Positions 16,472 to 24,587 of a stretch of DNA of 64,000 bases are shown piece after piece. The position numbers and the translations under genes are program-made. The stretch covers positions 248,001 to 312,000 of the forward strand of contig NZ_ABTR02000001.1 of NCBI RefSeq assembly GCF_000172975.1, written 5' to 3'. Position 1 is the stretch's first letter. The number at the start of each line of letters is the position of its first letter. Source of the stretch: Dethiosulfovibrio peptidovorans DSM 11002 (lineage in GTDB: Bacteria > Synergistota > Synergistia > Synergistales > Dethiosulfovibrionaceae). The notes under the pieces were generated by a model. The model did no database searches and was not told where the DNA came from. It saw only the letters and a program-made list of their open reading frames with translations.

Positions 16472-17037
16472 GTGTCTGCCCTGTTTAAAAGACATCTTCC
16501 GTCGGGACAACAGATATCGGGGATATTATCCCTCAGCCACTCCGCTCCGGGGTGACGTCCTAAAGCCAGCCAAGACGCGACCTGAAGGTGAAGGCACTTC
16601 ACGGTCGGACGACTGGCCGGTACGTAGCGGATGCCTCCGACTCCTCCAGATCTGATAACCTCCCAGATATGCCTTCGGTGCAACCTCAGGAAGCGTCTTT
16701 CCTCAAAAGAAAGGAGACTAAGACGGAGAATCCTGTGCTCAAGCTGAAAATCCCGCCAACCTTCCCTCCGTGGCAGGAGAAAATCCTCCAGGGAGGAAAC
16801 TCCTCCCTGTGACTCCAGGGTCCCTAGGGATCGAGCCAACCATGGACAGGACAACCAGAAGGTGGTAGGAAACGGAAATCCCTTCCTAAGAGGGAAACAT
16901 CTCAGGACCTGAGAGGCACCCCAACGGCAACGACGAGCTACGCCGACGATAAAAGCCGGATCGAAATGCCTCCCTCCCATCTGACGAGAAATTATGTCGA
17001 TATCCCGCTTACTGGGCGAAGGGCCTCTTCCGGTCAT
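16468..17037 (-). CDS. DUF501-like protein
   Basis: A 189-residue protein. The segment around RCRWGASQVLRCFPL, then PFPTTFWLSCP and a following LESQGGV resemble the DUF501 family, known in actinobacteria and synergistetes and often found near cell-division or housekeeping genes; its biochemical role is not established. The C-terminal part has WLALGRHPGAEWLRDNI and two cysteines in ICCPDGRC. The ATG at 17037 follows the S1-domain gene stop by five bases, so the two are probably co-transcribed. The family call is from memory of the motif. Confidence 0.6.
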   Translation of the reverse strand: MTGRGPSPSKRDIDIISRQMGGRHFDPAFIVGVARRCRWGASQVLRCFPLRKGFPFPTTFWLSCPWLARSLGTLESQGGVSSLEDFLLPRREGWRDFQLEHRILRLSLLSFEERRFLRLHRRHIWEVIRSGGVGGIRYVPASRPTVKCLHLQVASWLALGRHPGAEWLRDNIPDICCPDGRCLLNRADT

Positions 17038-17042
17038 GAAAT

Positions 17043-17525
17043 CTAACGTCCGCCCTTCTTTCGTCCACCTCTTCCGCTCGACTTGGCACTGTTCAAGGTG
17101 GCTATCTTCTCCTCGCTTTTCTTGAGGAAACTAGAGAGCTTTCTCTCGAAATCCTCTTCCGGAGTCTTCGGGGCCGAGTTCTCCCTGGAGAAACCTCCGG
17201 ACGGTCCTCCGCCCGATCCGCCTGGTTTGCGGAAAGGAGGTCTGCTGGGGCGTGCGGGAGGCTCGGACATGGCCTTGATCGACAGATCGATACGCCCTTT
17301 GTCGTCGATCTTGATGACCTTTGCTGTGATTTCCTGCTCCGCCGAAACCACGTCGGACACGTTTTTGATAAAATTGTGAGACAGCTGAGATATATGAACC
17401 ATGGCCCTCTGTCCTGTGGACAGACGGACGAAAGCTCCATAAGGCATAACCTGCTCAACCACTCCGGTGACCACGTCTCCCGGGCTTACCGAACTGTTCT
17501 CTTTGAGATTTTTCTTTTCTTCCAT
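17043..17525 (-). CDS. S1-domain RNA-binding protein
   Basis: A 160-residue protein with one S1 domain at about 14-86 (PGDVVTGVVEQVMPYGAFV through GRIDLSIKAM) and a long Pro/Gly/Arg-rich, then charged, tail. This is the build of the YugI/general stress protein 13 and YabR group of small S1 proteins, which bind RNA or ribosomes. The ATG at 17525 is preferred because AAGGGG lies just upstream; the in-frame codon at 17561 has no better site. Cytoplasmic; the RNA target is unknown. Confidence 0.85.
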   Translation of the reverse strand: MEEKKNLKENSSVSPGDVVTGVVEQVMPYGAFVRLSTGQRAMVHISQLSHNFIKNVSDVVSAEQEITAKVIKIDDKGRIDLSIKAMSEPPARPSRPPFRKPGGSGGGPSGGFSRENSAPKTPEEDFERKLSSFLKKSEEKIATLNSAKSSGRGGRKKGGR

Positions 17526-17551
17526 TGCGTTCCCCTTGGGGTCTCCTTTCG

Positions 17552-17586
17552 TATTTCTCATAATAATATAGGTAATCTATATCAAA
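17552..17586 (-). promoter_or_regulatory. Possible promoter ahead of the S1-domain gene
   Basis: TTGATA, 17 bases, then TATGAG on the minus strand, in the 56-base gap between the last flagellar-cluster gene and the S1-domain gene. Both boxes match the sigma-70 consensus only in part. It would separate the flagellar operon from the housekeeping genes that follow. Confidence 0.35.
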
Positions 17587-18154
17587 TCCATCTCCACGCC
17601 AGAGGAGGTCTCTTTCCGGGATCGGAGACGAGACACAACATCTGAGAGGAACTTCCTTGACAGGATGAATTATACCAGATATAGAGATCACCGCTCTCTT
17701 TCTCCAGCACACTTTTTACGAGGCAGTCCTTGATTATAGGATAATAGACGGCTATGAGATCTTTCCGCCGGTCGCCGCGAAGCCAATGGACCCTGTTTCT
17801 TCGGGACGAAGGCATTCTGGCTATTACGGCTAGACCGCTTCTTGCCTCGGTTCTTTCGATCCTAAGGTCAATGGTACCGACCGAGACGTCGAAGGAGAGG
17901 GAGGTTTTCCCTCCCCTGGCCTTGGGAGGCGAAATGAACAGATCCAGTTTTTTACCCTTAGCCCTCAAGCCCCTCCATTGAGCACACCGCGAGACGGTGA
18001 GCTTGACCGGAGATCTGAGAGGATGAACCTCCACGGATCTGGCAGCGGACGAGACGGCCACCTTGCGGGGCCCCTCGGGCAAGACAGCCCTGTGGATCGA
18101 CACCCTGGACAGAAACAGCCTTTTCAGACCGCTTTTTACGGAATCGAGATCCAT
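17582..18154 (-). CDS. Unknown protein, last gene of the flagellar cluster
   Basis: I do not recognise this basic 190-residue protein. It begins MDLDSVKSGLKRLFLSR, has a central beta-rich stretch (KLDLFISPPK, SLSFDVSVGTIDLRIE) and ends in a tryptophan- and cysteine-containing tail (YIWYNSSCQG). There is no signal peptide or membrane helix. It starts five bases after the preceding unknown gene, with a TGAGGG site two bases before the ATG, so it is translated as part of the same transcript. Its place at the end of the motility operon suggests an accessory flagellar or motility-regulating role; that is inference. Confidence 0.65.
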   Translation of the reverse strand: MDLDSVKSGLKRLFLSRVSIHRAVLPEGPRKVAVSSAARSVEVHPLRSPVKLTVSRCAQWRGLRAKGKKLDLFISPPKARGGKTSLSFDVSVGTIDLRIERTEARSGLAVIARMPSSRRNRVHWLRGDRRKDLIAVYYPIIKDCLVKSVLEKESGDLYIWYNSSCQGSSSQMLCLVSDPGKRPPLAWRWI

Positions 18155-18159
18155 TACCC

Positions 18160-18690
18160 TCAGTCCAGAGCTTCCACTGCTTTGGATATCCGATTGAATG
18201 GCTCCAGAAGCTCCATCGTCGAGGATAGGTTAACCAAGAGAGAGACCACCTTATCCAGCACCTCCGCTTTTTCGACGGTGACGCGATAGGGTGGTCCCAT
18301 CAGATCGGTCTGAACCAAGAAGGTGTTCTCCTCCGGCATGGGGACTGTAGCCCCGGGGCTGTCCAATGGGGCTCTGGAGGTGGAGTCGATCGACGCGGAC
18401 AAAGACTTGGACATACGAACCAACGGGAGGAGAACTCGACGATCCTCGCACACCCATATATCGGGTTTTTCCTCCACCGCCTCCAGAAGACTTCCCAGGA
18501 TAACGTCCTCCTGAATATACACGTCTAACGCTTCGCCGTAGAGGACCCTCTCCAATTTGGTAGGCGACACCGGATCGGTATACCTGAAGTCCAAGGGTAT
18601 ACCTCTGTCGTCCACCACCAGCAGAGCCCCACTAAAAACGTCTCCGTCGGCCTCTACCCTGACGTAGCCTATGCTGGATCTATCAGGCAT
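18160..18690 (-). CDS. Unknown cytoplasmic protein in the flagellar cluster
   Basis: An unrecognised protein of about 176 residues from the ATG at 18690, which overlaps the stop of the upstream small gene by 8 bases. Earlier in-frame codons (18729, 18801) would overlap it more. The clearest segment is the N-terminal SIGYVRVEADGDVFSGALLV, followed by DDRGIPLDFRYTDPVSPTKLE. A Ser/Pro-rich linker leads to a C-terminal segment with PPYRVTVEKAEVLDKVVSLL. No membrane helix or signal peptide. Neighbours are the small charged protein upstream and the basic protein downstream; the three probably travel together. Confidence 0.65.
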   Translation of the reverse strand: MPDRSSIGYVRVEADGDVFSGALLVVDDRGIPLDFRYTDPVSPTKLERVLYGEALDVYIQEDVILGSLLEAVEEKPDIWVCEDRRVLLPLVRMSKSLSASIDSTSRAPLDSPGATVPMPEENTFLVQTDLMGPPYRVTVEKAEVLDKVVSLLVNLSSTMELLEPFNRISKAVEALD

Positions 18691-18982
18691 AGAATTCGAA
18701 TCCCCCGCTTTTTTCCGATTCGTCCCCATCGTCGTCTCGGAATCTTCTTTTACCTCCGCCGCCCCGTCTTCCGTTTTTTCCGGCGTCTCTGTCGCCGACA
18801 CCGGGCCGCTGGGACTCGGCCGACTCTTCCCCGGTCTGGACGGAGGTGTTTTTATGTTCGGCTTCTTCCACCGCCGCCTCGGACTGAAGGGCCTGCTGGG
18901 CCGAGGATGACGGGTCCTTATGGTTCTGAGCGTTTTGTTCCATCTTCCAGAAAGACAGTTGATGGTCTATAGGATGTATCAT
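18683..18982 (-). CDS. Small charged protein downstream of the FapA gene
   Basis: A 99-residue hydrophilic protein. The first 20 residues (MIHPIDHQLSFWKMEQNAQN) look conserved in style, and the rest is low-complexity, rich in Glu, Ser, Gly, Arg and Asp (for example RRGGGGKRRF). The ATG lies 12 bases after AAGGAGG. Small proteins with a similar start occur after sigma-28 and DUF342 genes in some clostridial flagellar operons, as far as I recall; that comparison was not run. Likely disordered and possibly an adaptor or chaperone. Whether it is translated depends on the long spacing to the ribosome site. Confidence 0.55.
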   Translation of the reverse strand: MIHPIDHQLSFWKMEQNAQNHKDPSSSAQQALQSEAAVEEAEHKNTSVQTGEESAESQRPGVGDRDAGKNGRRGGGGKRRFRDDDGDESEKSGGFEFYA

Positions 18983-19009
18983 CTCGGCATACGACCTCCT
19001 TCGGTCTCT

Positions 19010-20590
19010 CTACGGATCATAGGGCAGGGGTTTAAGCTCCCCGCCGTCATATCGGAAGGTGATGAACCGCATCTCTTCCCTCACAAGATAGGTTATCCCC
19101 CTCATGGTTATGGACACACCAGGATAGCATGTCTCCTTGACGTTCACTTTCGGATCGGATCTGCTTCTCTCTATCTTTAACTCAACTTCCTCCAGCTCCT
19201 TGGTCCAACCGTCTATCAGGGAACGAAGCTGAAAACTTCCTTTTGTGAGCTTGAGCATTATGGTCCTTTTTTCCATGTCCAGTTTTCCTGCCTTCTCAAT
19301 TTTTTTCAAGAAGGCTATGTTGGTATCTATCTGGCTTAGTTTTTTCTTGTTTTCCTCTATAAGAGAGCCTAATTCGTTCTTTCTATTGGCCAAATCGGGT
19401 GAAACACCTACGTGAACCTCGGTCTTCGTTCCCATATGGCTGCCCAGGGTGACACAGCTGACCGATATTCCGGCCTGGACCTTGCCGCCTACGATCTGTC
19501 CCTTGCCTCCCCTGCTCCCGGCGATAACGGATCTTCCCGCCGATACGTTGCTGTGCATGATGGCGTCTTTGACCTGAAGATTTTCGTCCACGTGGATGGT
19601 CGCTTTGTCTATATAACCGGCGGTGAGGGACCCCCCACTTCGGATGTGCCCTTTGTTTCCTCCGGAAACCCCTATTTTTATTTCCAGATCCCCGTCGTTC
19701 TCTATGATCGCTCCCTCGACGACGCCTCCGATTGAGACATTTCCGGAGGTCTTTATCTCGAATCCGTCCCTGACAGCACCTTTTACGTCTACTGATCCAA
19801 TGAAGTGGACGTTTCCGACGCTGTAATCCACGTCGCCGGGAACCACGTATATCGGCAGAACGTCCAGCACGCTGCCCCTGAAGACTAGGTGTCCGTCTTG
19901 ATCCGCGTAGAGGGTGGTGCCGTCCTCCGATAGCCTAGTTCCATGACCGGCCGGAAGTTTGCGGTCTTTGCCGTTTTTAGCCTTCACCGTTTTTCCGAAC
20001 ACGTTGATGCCGTTTTGTCCGTCGGTCTGAGGTATGCGGGTAGCAAGAACCTGATCCTTATGGACTATGGTGACTGAGGAAAGCTCCTTAAGGTCCACCT
20101 TTCCTCCCTCGTTTGTCTCTAAAGGGCGGCTGCTTCCGAACTCGACTACGTACTCGACCTCGGCGTTACGGCCGTCGATTGCCGGATCGCCTCGGGCGAC
20201 GTCGACCCACTGGTCCGATATATGCCCGTCGATTATGGACTGTAGAGCAGATTCGTCTATTCCGTAGATGACGTTCTTGGTCTCCAGAGCATTTTTGAGA
20301 TCCGACACCTCAGGCCACGGGGCGTCTCCTTCAGGAGGTTCCACGGAGATCTTGGCGATCATCGAGTCTCTGGATATCTCGACCTTTATCTTGGCATCTT
20401 TTCTCGCCTCTCCTTGAGCGATTCTGGTCTTCTTGCCCGGGGTCTCCAGAGCCTTTTCCACCGCGTCGGCTTCGAAGTTGGAGATCCTCTCTCTGGTCAA
20501 GAAATCCAACACCTCGGCTAGGGAGACCCCTTCTTCGACCGAGAGATAAACTCCCTCTTCGTTTTTCTCTATTGTGAGTCGCTCAGACAT
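19010..20590 (-). CDS. DUF342 / FapA family protein
   Basis: A 526-residue member of the flagellar assembly protein A (DUF342) family. After an N-terminal KH-like/mixed region (1-130), a central right-handed beta-helix region (about 190-380) shows repeated GSVDVKGAV, GNVSIGGVV and GSLTAGYI units. A C-terminal coiled coil follows (ANRKNELGSLIEENKKKLSQ), then a short beta tail. Members of the family influence the polar placement or regulation of flagella and are often next to fliA. ATG at 20590 with GGAGG upstream. It lies 38 bases after fliA. Confidence 0.88.
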   Translation of the reverse strand: MSERLTIEKNEEGVYLSVEEGVSLAEVLDFLTRERISNFEADAVEKALETPGKKTRIAQGEARKDAKIKVEISRDSMIAKISVEPPEGDAPWPEVSDLKNALETKNVIYGIDESALQSIIDGHISDQWVDVARGDPAIDGRNAEVEYVVEFGSSRPLETNEGGKVDLKELSSVTIVHKDQVLATRIPQTDGQNGINVFGKTVKAKNGKDRKLPAGHGTRLSEDGTTLYADQDGHLVFRGSVLDVLPIYVVPGDVDYSVGNVHFIGSVDVKGAVRDGFEIKTSGNVSIGGVVEGAIIENDGDLEIKIGVSGGNKGHIRSGGSLTAGYIDKATIHVDENLQVKDAIMHSNVSAGRSVIAGSRGGKGQIVGGKVQAGISVSCVTLGSHMGTKTEVHVGVSPDLANRKNELGSLIEENKKKLSQIDTNIAFLKKIEKAGKLDMEKRTIMLKLTKGSFQLRSLIDGWTKELEEVELKIERSRSDPKVNVKETCYPGVSITMRGITYLVREEMRFITFRYDGGELKPLPYDP

Positions 20591-20628
20591 GGTACACCTC
20601 CATATCGAATCGTGGACGGACCTTCAAA

Positions 20629-21375
20629 TCAGCTGTGAACCGAAAGTCTAGCCTTTAAGGAGACGATGGCCTTTCCGTGTATCTGAGAGACCCTCGACTC
20701 GGTGACACCGAGGACAAGCCCTATCTCCTTAAGGGTCATTTCCTCCAGATAGTACATGGAAAGCACCAGACGCTCCCTCTCGGAGAGACGATTCAATGCT
20801 CCCACCACCAGATCTCTCTCCTCCCGGTTCTCCAGAAACTCCTGAGCGGAGGCTCCTGTATAGGACAGCAGATCCCCTTTTTGAACGTCCCCTTCGTCCA
20901 GGGACATGACCTCGTCCAGTGAAACAACGTATCCTCTCGACGCCAGGCTAAGCATCTCCCGGTAGGTTTTGTCGTCCACGTCCATCTCCCTCTTGAGGGA
21001 TTCGTCGTCGGGGGTTATTCCCTGAATCATAAGCCGTTCTGTGGCCCTCTCCAGACGTTGCAGTTTTTCCCTACCGGTCCTGGAAAACCAATCGCATTTT
21101 CTCAGTTCGTCCAGTACCGCTCCCCTTATTCTGGGAACGGCGAAGGTCTGGAAGGAAAAGCCTCTCTCTATCTCGAATCTGTCTATAGCGTCCAAAAGGC
21201 CCATCAATCCAAAACTTATGAGGTCCTCATAGTCCAACCCCGGAGGAGGGGTAACTGTCATTCGTGCCACGACGTACTTGACGAGAGGAATATAGCGGCT
21301 TACTATCTCGTCTTTCTCGGAGGGATTCGACCGGTACCTCTGCCACAGGGCCTCGTCCTCTTTGGATGGTGGCAT
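20629..21375 (-). CDS. fliA: Flagellar sigma factor FliA (sigma-28)
   Basis: A 248-residue sigma factor of the FliA/SigD group. Region 2 has DYEDLISFGLMGLLDAIDRF and FSFQTFAVPRIRGAVLDELR, region 3 lies at about 105-160, and region 4 contains LSERERLVLSMYY and EIGLVLGVTESRVSQIHGKA. It directs RNA polymerase to late flagellar genes such as flagellin. The order cheC-cheD-fliA is the same as cheC-cheD-sigD in Bacillus subtilis. Its anti-sigma factor FlgM is not in the window. ATG at 21375 after a GGGGG site. Confidence 0.95.
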   Translation of the reverse strand: MPPSKEDEALWQRYRSNPSEKDEIVSRYIPLVKYVVARMTVTPPPGLDYEDLISFGLMGLLDAIDRFEIERGFSFQTFAVPRIRGAVLDELRKCDWFSRTGREKLQRLERATERLMIQGITPDDESLKREMDVDDKTYREMLSLASRGYVVSLDEVMSLDEGDVQKGDLLSYTGASAQEFLENREERDLVVGALNRLSERERLVLSMYYLEEMTLKEIGLVLGVTESRVSQIHGKAIVSLKARLSVHS

Positions 21376-21429
21376 GGAATTATCCCCCTCTCGAAATCCA
21401 CCGAAAGATAAGCTCGGTACGAAACTATA

Positions 21430-21918
21430 TTATATCCCCTGTTTGCCTGTGCCCAGGGTCTTGACGACCAATATCCAGTCATCCGTAGAAAATTCTACGC
21501 TCCGACCTTTGTTTCCTCCAGTGTCCGAGCCCACAAGTTTTATTCCCGCCGACTTCAGGTTCTTCTCGGTCTCCTCGGCGTTTCTAGTCCCCACCGCAAG
21601 AAACCCCGACTTTGACCCAGGGACATTGAACATCTGGGATCCACCGGCCATCTTAGCCTTCAAACGGTCTTTTTTGGCCCCGGCCTTCAACACCATGTCG
21701 ATGAGGGTGGGAACGGCTGTGTCGGCGAACTTTCCCGGCTTCGGAGTGTCCTTGTCCTTTCTGCTCTCAGGCAGCATTATGTGAGCCATGGCGGCCACCT
21801 TGGCTGTCTCGTCGTAGAGAACCAGGCCGATGCAGGACCCAAGGCCGAGGGAGATGAGCTTGCCGGGATGTTTAACAAGGACTGTGTCGGCCATTCCGAC
21901 ATGTTGCCCTTTTTCCAT
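21430..21918 (-). CDS. cheD: Chemoreceptor glutamine deamidase CheD
   Basis: A 162-residue CheD, which deamidates glutamines on chemoreceptors and, in Bacillus-type systems, binds CheC to raise its phosphatase activity. The catalytic cysteine is in LGLGSCIGLVLYD and the histidine in MAHIMLP; GGSQMF and VGTRNAEET match the family. The ATG at 21918 overlaps the cheC stop (TGATG), so the pair is translationally coupled, fitting the CheC-CheD complex. Confidence 0.94.
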   Translation of the reverse strand: MEKGQHVGMADTVLVKHPGKLISLGLGSCIGLVLYDETAKVAAMAHIMLPESRKDKDTPKPGKFADTAVPTLIDMVLKAGAKKDRLKAKMAGGSQMFNVPGSKSGFLAVGTRNAEETEKNLKSAGIKLVGSDTGGNKGRSVEFSTDDWILVVKTLGTGKQGI

Positions 21919-22544
21919 CAAAGCACCCCCAGTTTGGAGAGAAGGATCTCGAGAGCTCCGGGATCGGGGACCATCATTATGTTCCCCTTGATGTCCGTCC
22001 CCTCTTGGTCCAGCTTCAATGTCGTGTTGACCAGAAGAGCCAGTTCACCGGACTGGGCAAAGATGGAGGCGACGAACTCCAGTATGGCCCCCAGCATATC
22101 ATGGGCTACTCCTGGCACCGAAATCGAGATCGACTCAGATCCTATCATCCGGCTAACCGCATTCAGGAAGGAACTCAGAATTATGTTTCCGAGCTCGCTG
22201 AGGGCACTGTCTCTCATCTCCGGGGGAAAGTCCCTCCCATCCGTGTTCATCCTGGAGATGAACATGGCATCCACCATCCCCTGGGCGGCCTCCTCATCCT
22301 GTATAAAGATGAGATTACATGGGAAGGTTCCCTCTCCATGAGTGTAGACAGCGGCAACAAAATCCTCGGGGGGGCCGAAACGTTCGGACACCTCGTAAAT
22401 CGACACTAGCTCTACGTCGGGGACCCCCATGACGACCGGTTTACCCAACATCTCGGATAACGCAGTCGCGGCGTTTCCCGCCCCTATATTTACCACTTCT
22501 CTTATGGCATCAAGATGCAACGGACTGAAATCGTTATACTCCAT
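21918..22544 (-). CDS. cheC: CheY-P phosphatase CheC
   Basis: A 208-residue CheC. Two active-site segments are visible: DAIREVVNIGAGNAATAL near residue 20 and SALSELGNIILSSFLNAV near 120. Each has the Glu and Asn spaced as in the phosphatase sites of this family. It removes phosphate from CheY and is activated by CheD. It starts 15 bases after cheA; no cheW lies between them. Confidence 0.94.
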   Translation of the reverse strand: MEYNDFSPLHLDAIREVVNIGAGNAATALSEMLGKPVVMGVPDVELVSIYEVSERFGPPEDFVAAVYTHGEGTFPCNLIFIQDEEAAQGMVDAMFISRMNTDGRDFPPEMRDSALSELGNIILSSFLNAVSRMIGSESISISVPGVAHDMLGAILEFVASIFAQSGELALLVNTTLKLDQEGTDIKGNIMMVPDPGALEILLSKLGVL

Positions 22545-22559
22545 TGTCCCTATCTACTC

Positions 22560-24572
22560 CTAAGCCCTTACTTTAAGGGAAGCCACGTCCAGTATAAGAG
22601 CGACGTTGCCATCTCCCAAGATGGTGGCTCCGGCTATTCCCTTTATTTTGGACAAAAGCCTTCCAAGCGATTTAATCACTATTTCCTGCTGACCCACCAA
22701 GGCGTCCACTACAAAGCCGATCTTGTTTCTACCGGCCCTGACCACCACCACGGGATACTCGTTTCTCTCCTCGTCATCTCTTACCGCGTCGAGGGTGGAC
22801 GCCAGATCTCCCAGGGTGAGGACCTCTCCTCTGAGCAGAGTAACAGGGCGACCGTGCATTCTCTTCATGTCCTCTTCACGTACCAGGATGGTTTCGTCCA
22901 CGTTCTCCAGAGGTATGGCGTAGGTCTCGTTTCCGACCCGAACCAACAAGGCAAGAACTATAGCCAAGGTGAGGGGGAGCCTTATGTAGACGTTGGTGCC
23001 CTCTCCGACTTTCGAACGGACCTCGAACTGGCCTCCCAAGGCCTCGACTTTGCGTTTGACCGCGTCCATACCGACCCCTCTGCCGGAAAGGTCTGTAACC
23101 TCTTTGGCCATGCTGAATCCCGGAAGGAAGACAAATTGGATTATCTCGTCGTCAGACATCTCCGCCAACGCCTCTTCAGTGACCATTCCGCGTTCTACCG
23201 CTTTTTTGCCGACCGCCACAGGGTCTATGCCCTTTCCGTCGTCGGCCACCTCTATTATGACGCTGTTGCCTTCCTGATAGGCAGCGATGCGTATGGTTCC
23301 CTGAGCGGGCTTACCGGCGGTCTTTCTGATCTCCGGGATCTCCACCCCGTGATCGACGGAGTTTCTTATGAGGTGGACCATGGGGTCGCCTATCTCGTCG
23401 ATGACGGTTCGATCCAGCTCCGTTTCCTGTCCCTCTATCACGAGCTCGACGTCCTTGCCGAGATTCTTGGAGATATCCCTTATGAGCCTGGGGAAACGAT
23501 CGAAGATGAAGGAAACCGGGACCATGCGAAGCTTGGTGACAAGCTCCTGGATGTCGCCGGAGATTCTACCCAGTTGAGAGAGGGGCTCGTCGAACTCCCT
23601 CAGCTTGGACTCGAGAACCAGACGTTCTATTCGGGCTTTCCCTATTACCAGCTCGCCTACCAGATTCATCAGGCTGTCCAGACGACCTATGTCAACCCTC
23701 ACGGTCTGAGACGTTTTCTTGGCCTTCGGGGCCTTCTTAGTTTTGGGAGCTTCATCCGCCTGCTTAGCTTGGGCGGGCGCTGCGGCGGCCTTAGCGGGTT
23801 TTTCATCGGAGACCGCGACCTCCTCAGATGTTTCCCCTTTCTCCACCTCCCAGGGCAGGACCTCGGTCTCGACCACTTCGCTGACGGACATTACCGCATT
23901 TTTAACGACGTCCGCCTCGTCCTTGGTTCCTATATACACGATGAAAGAGTGATCGAACTGTTCCTTTTCCAGATCGTCGACGGAGGGATCGCATTTCACG
24001 ATCTCTCCCATCTCCTCAAGGCGACTTACCACCATATATGCCCTGGCGGCTTTCAGAAGACACTCTTGATCCAGGAGCACTTTAACCTTGTAGACAGCCA
24101 GCCCCATCTTGGTAGCGTCTACAAGCCATTCCTTTTCCTGATCAGAAAGCTCCGATTCCTCCGTGCCTTTTTCCACCGAAGAGGGCTCTACGTTTTCCTC
24201 CCTCAGCTGGGCTACCAGGGAGGATATATCGGTGTCCTGATCGGTTCCTCCGTCCCTGATCGCATCAACCATGGACTGCATGAGGTCGAGGCTCTGAAAA
24301 AGATGGTCTATATCGTCGTCGGTTAGATCTTCGTCGCCGCTTCGGACCTTGGAGAAACGGTCCTCCAACGCATGGGTGAGCTCGGCCATATGCTTAAAAC
24401 CCATCGTGGCGGACATACCCTTCAGAGTGTGAGCCGTCCTGAATATCTCGTCTATCGTGTCGCGACTGCGACGGTCCTGCTCGACCGCCAATATAAGCTC
24501 GTTAAGTTGCTGGAGGTTATCGGTCGCCTCGTCGAGGTAGGCTCCCAGGTACTGGCTCATATCGGTAGACAT
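22560..24572 (-). CDS. cheA: Chemotaxis histidine kinase CheA
   Basis: A 670-residue CheA. P1 carries the phosphorylated histidine His 48 in RTAHTLKGMS. A P2-like region with response-regulator binding character lies at about 160-255, followed by an Ala/Lys-rich linker. P3 dimerisation and the P4 kinase come next (NSVDHGVE as N-box, DDGKGID as G1, DLSGRGVGMD as G2), then P5, the CheW-like regulatory domain, at about 525-670. It couples receptor state to CheY and CheB phosphorylation. It lies between cheB and cheC as in Bacillus, but cheW is missing from its usual place after cheA. Confidence 0.97.
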   Translation of the reverse strand: MSTDMSQYLGAYLDEATDNLQQLNELILAVEQDRRSRDTIDEIFRTAHTLKGMSATMGFKHMAELTHALEDRFSKVRSGDEDLTDDDIDHLFQSLDLMQSMVDAIRDGGTDQDTDISSLVAQLREENVEPSSVEKGTEESELSDQEKEWLVDATKMGLAVYKVKVLLDQECLLKAARAYMVVSRLEEMGEIVKCDPSVDDLEKEQFDHSFIVYIGTKDEADVVKNAVMSVSEVVETEVLPWEVEKGETSEEVAVSDEKPAKAAAAPAQAKQADEAPKTKKAPKAKKTSQTVRVDIGRLDSLMNLVGELVIGKARIERLVLESKLREFDEPLSQLGRISGDIQELVTKLRMVPVSFIFDRFPRLIRDISKNLGKDVELVIEGQETELDRTVIDEIGDPMVHLIRNSVDHGVEIPEIRKTAGKPAQGTIRIAAYQEGNSVIIEVADDGKGIDPVAVGKKAVERGMVTEEALAEMSDDEIIQFVFLPGFSMAKEVTDLSGRGVGMDAVKRKVEALGGQFEVRSKVGEGTNVYIRLPLTLAIVLALLVRVGNETYAIPLENVDETILVREEDMKRMHGRPVTLLRGEVLTLGDLASTLDAVRDDEERNEYPVVVVRAGRNKIGFVVDALVGQQEIVIKSLGRLLSKIKGIAGATILGDGNVALILDVASLKVRA

Positions 24573-24587
24573 GTCCTATCATCTCCT

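Noticed and set aside
22515-24326. Long plus-strand open frame (603 codons) opposite cheA
   Set aside because: Shadow of cheA, whose five domains are complete on the minus strand.
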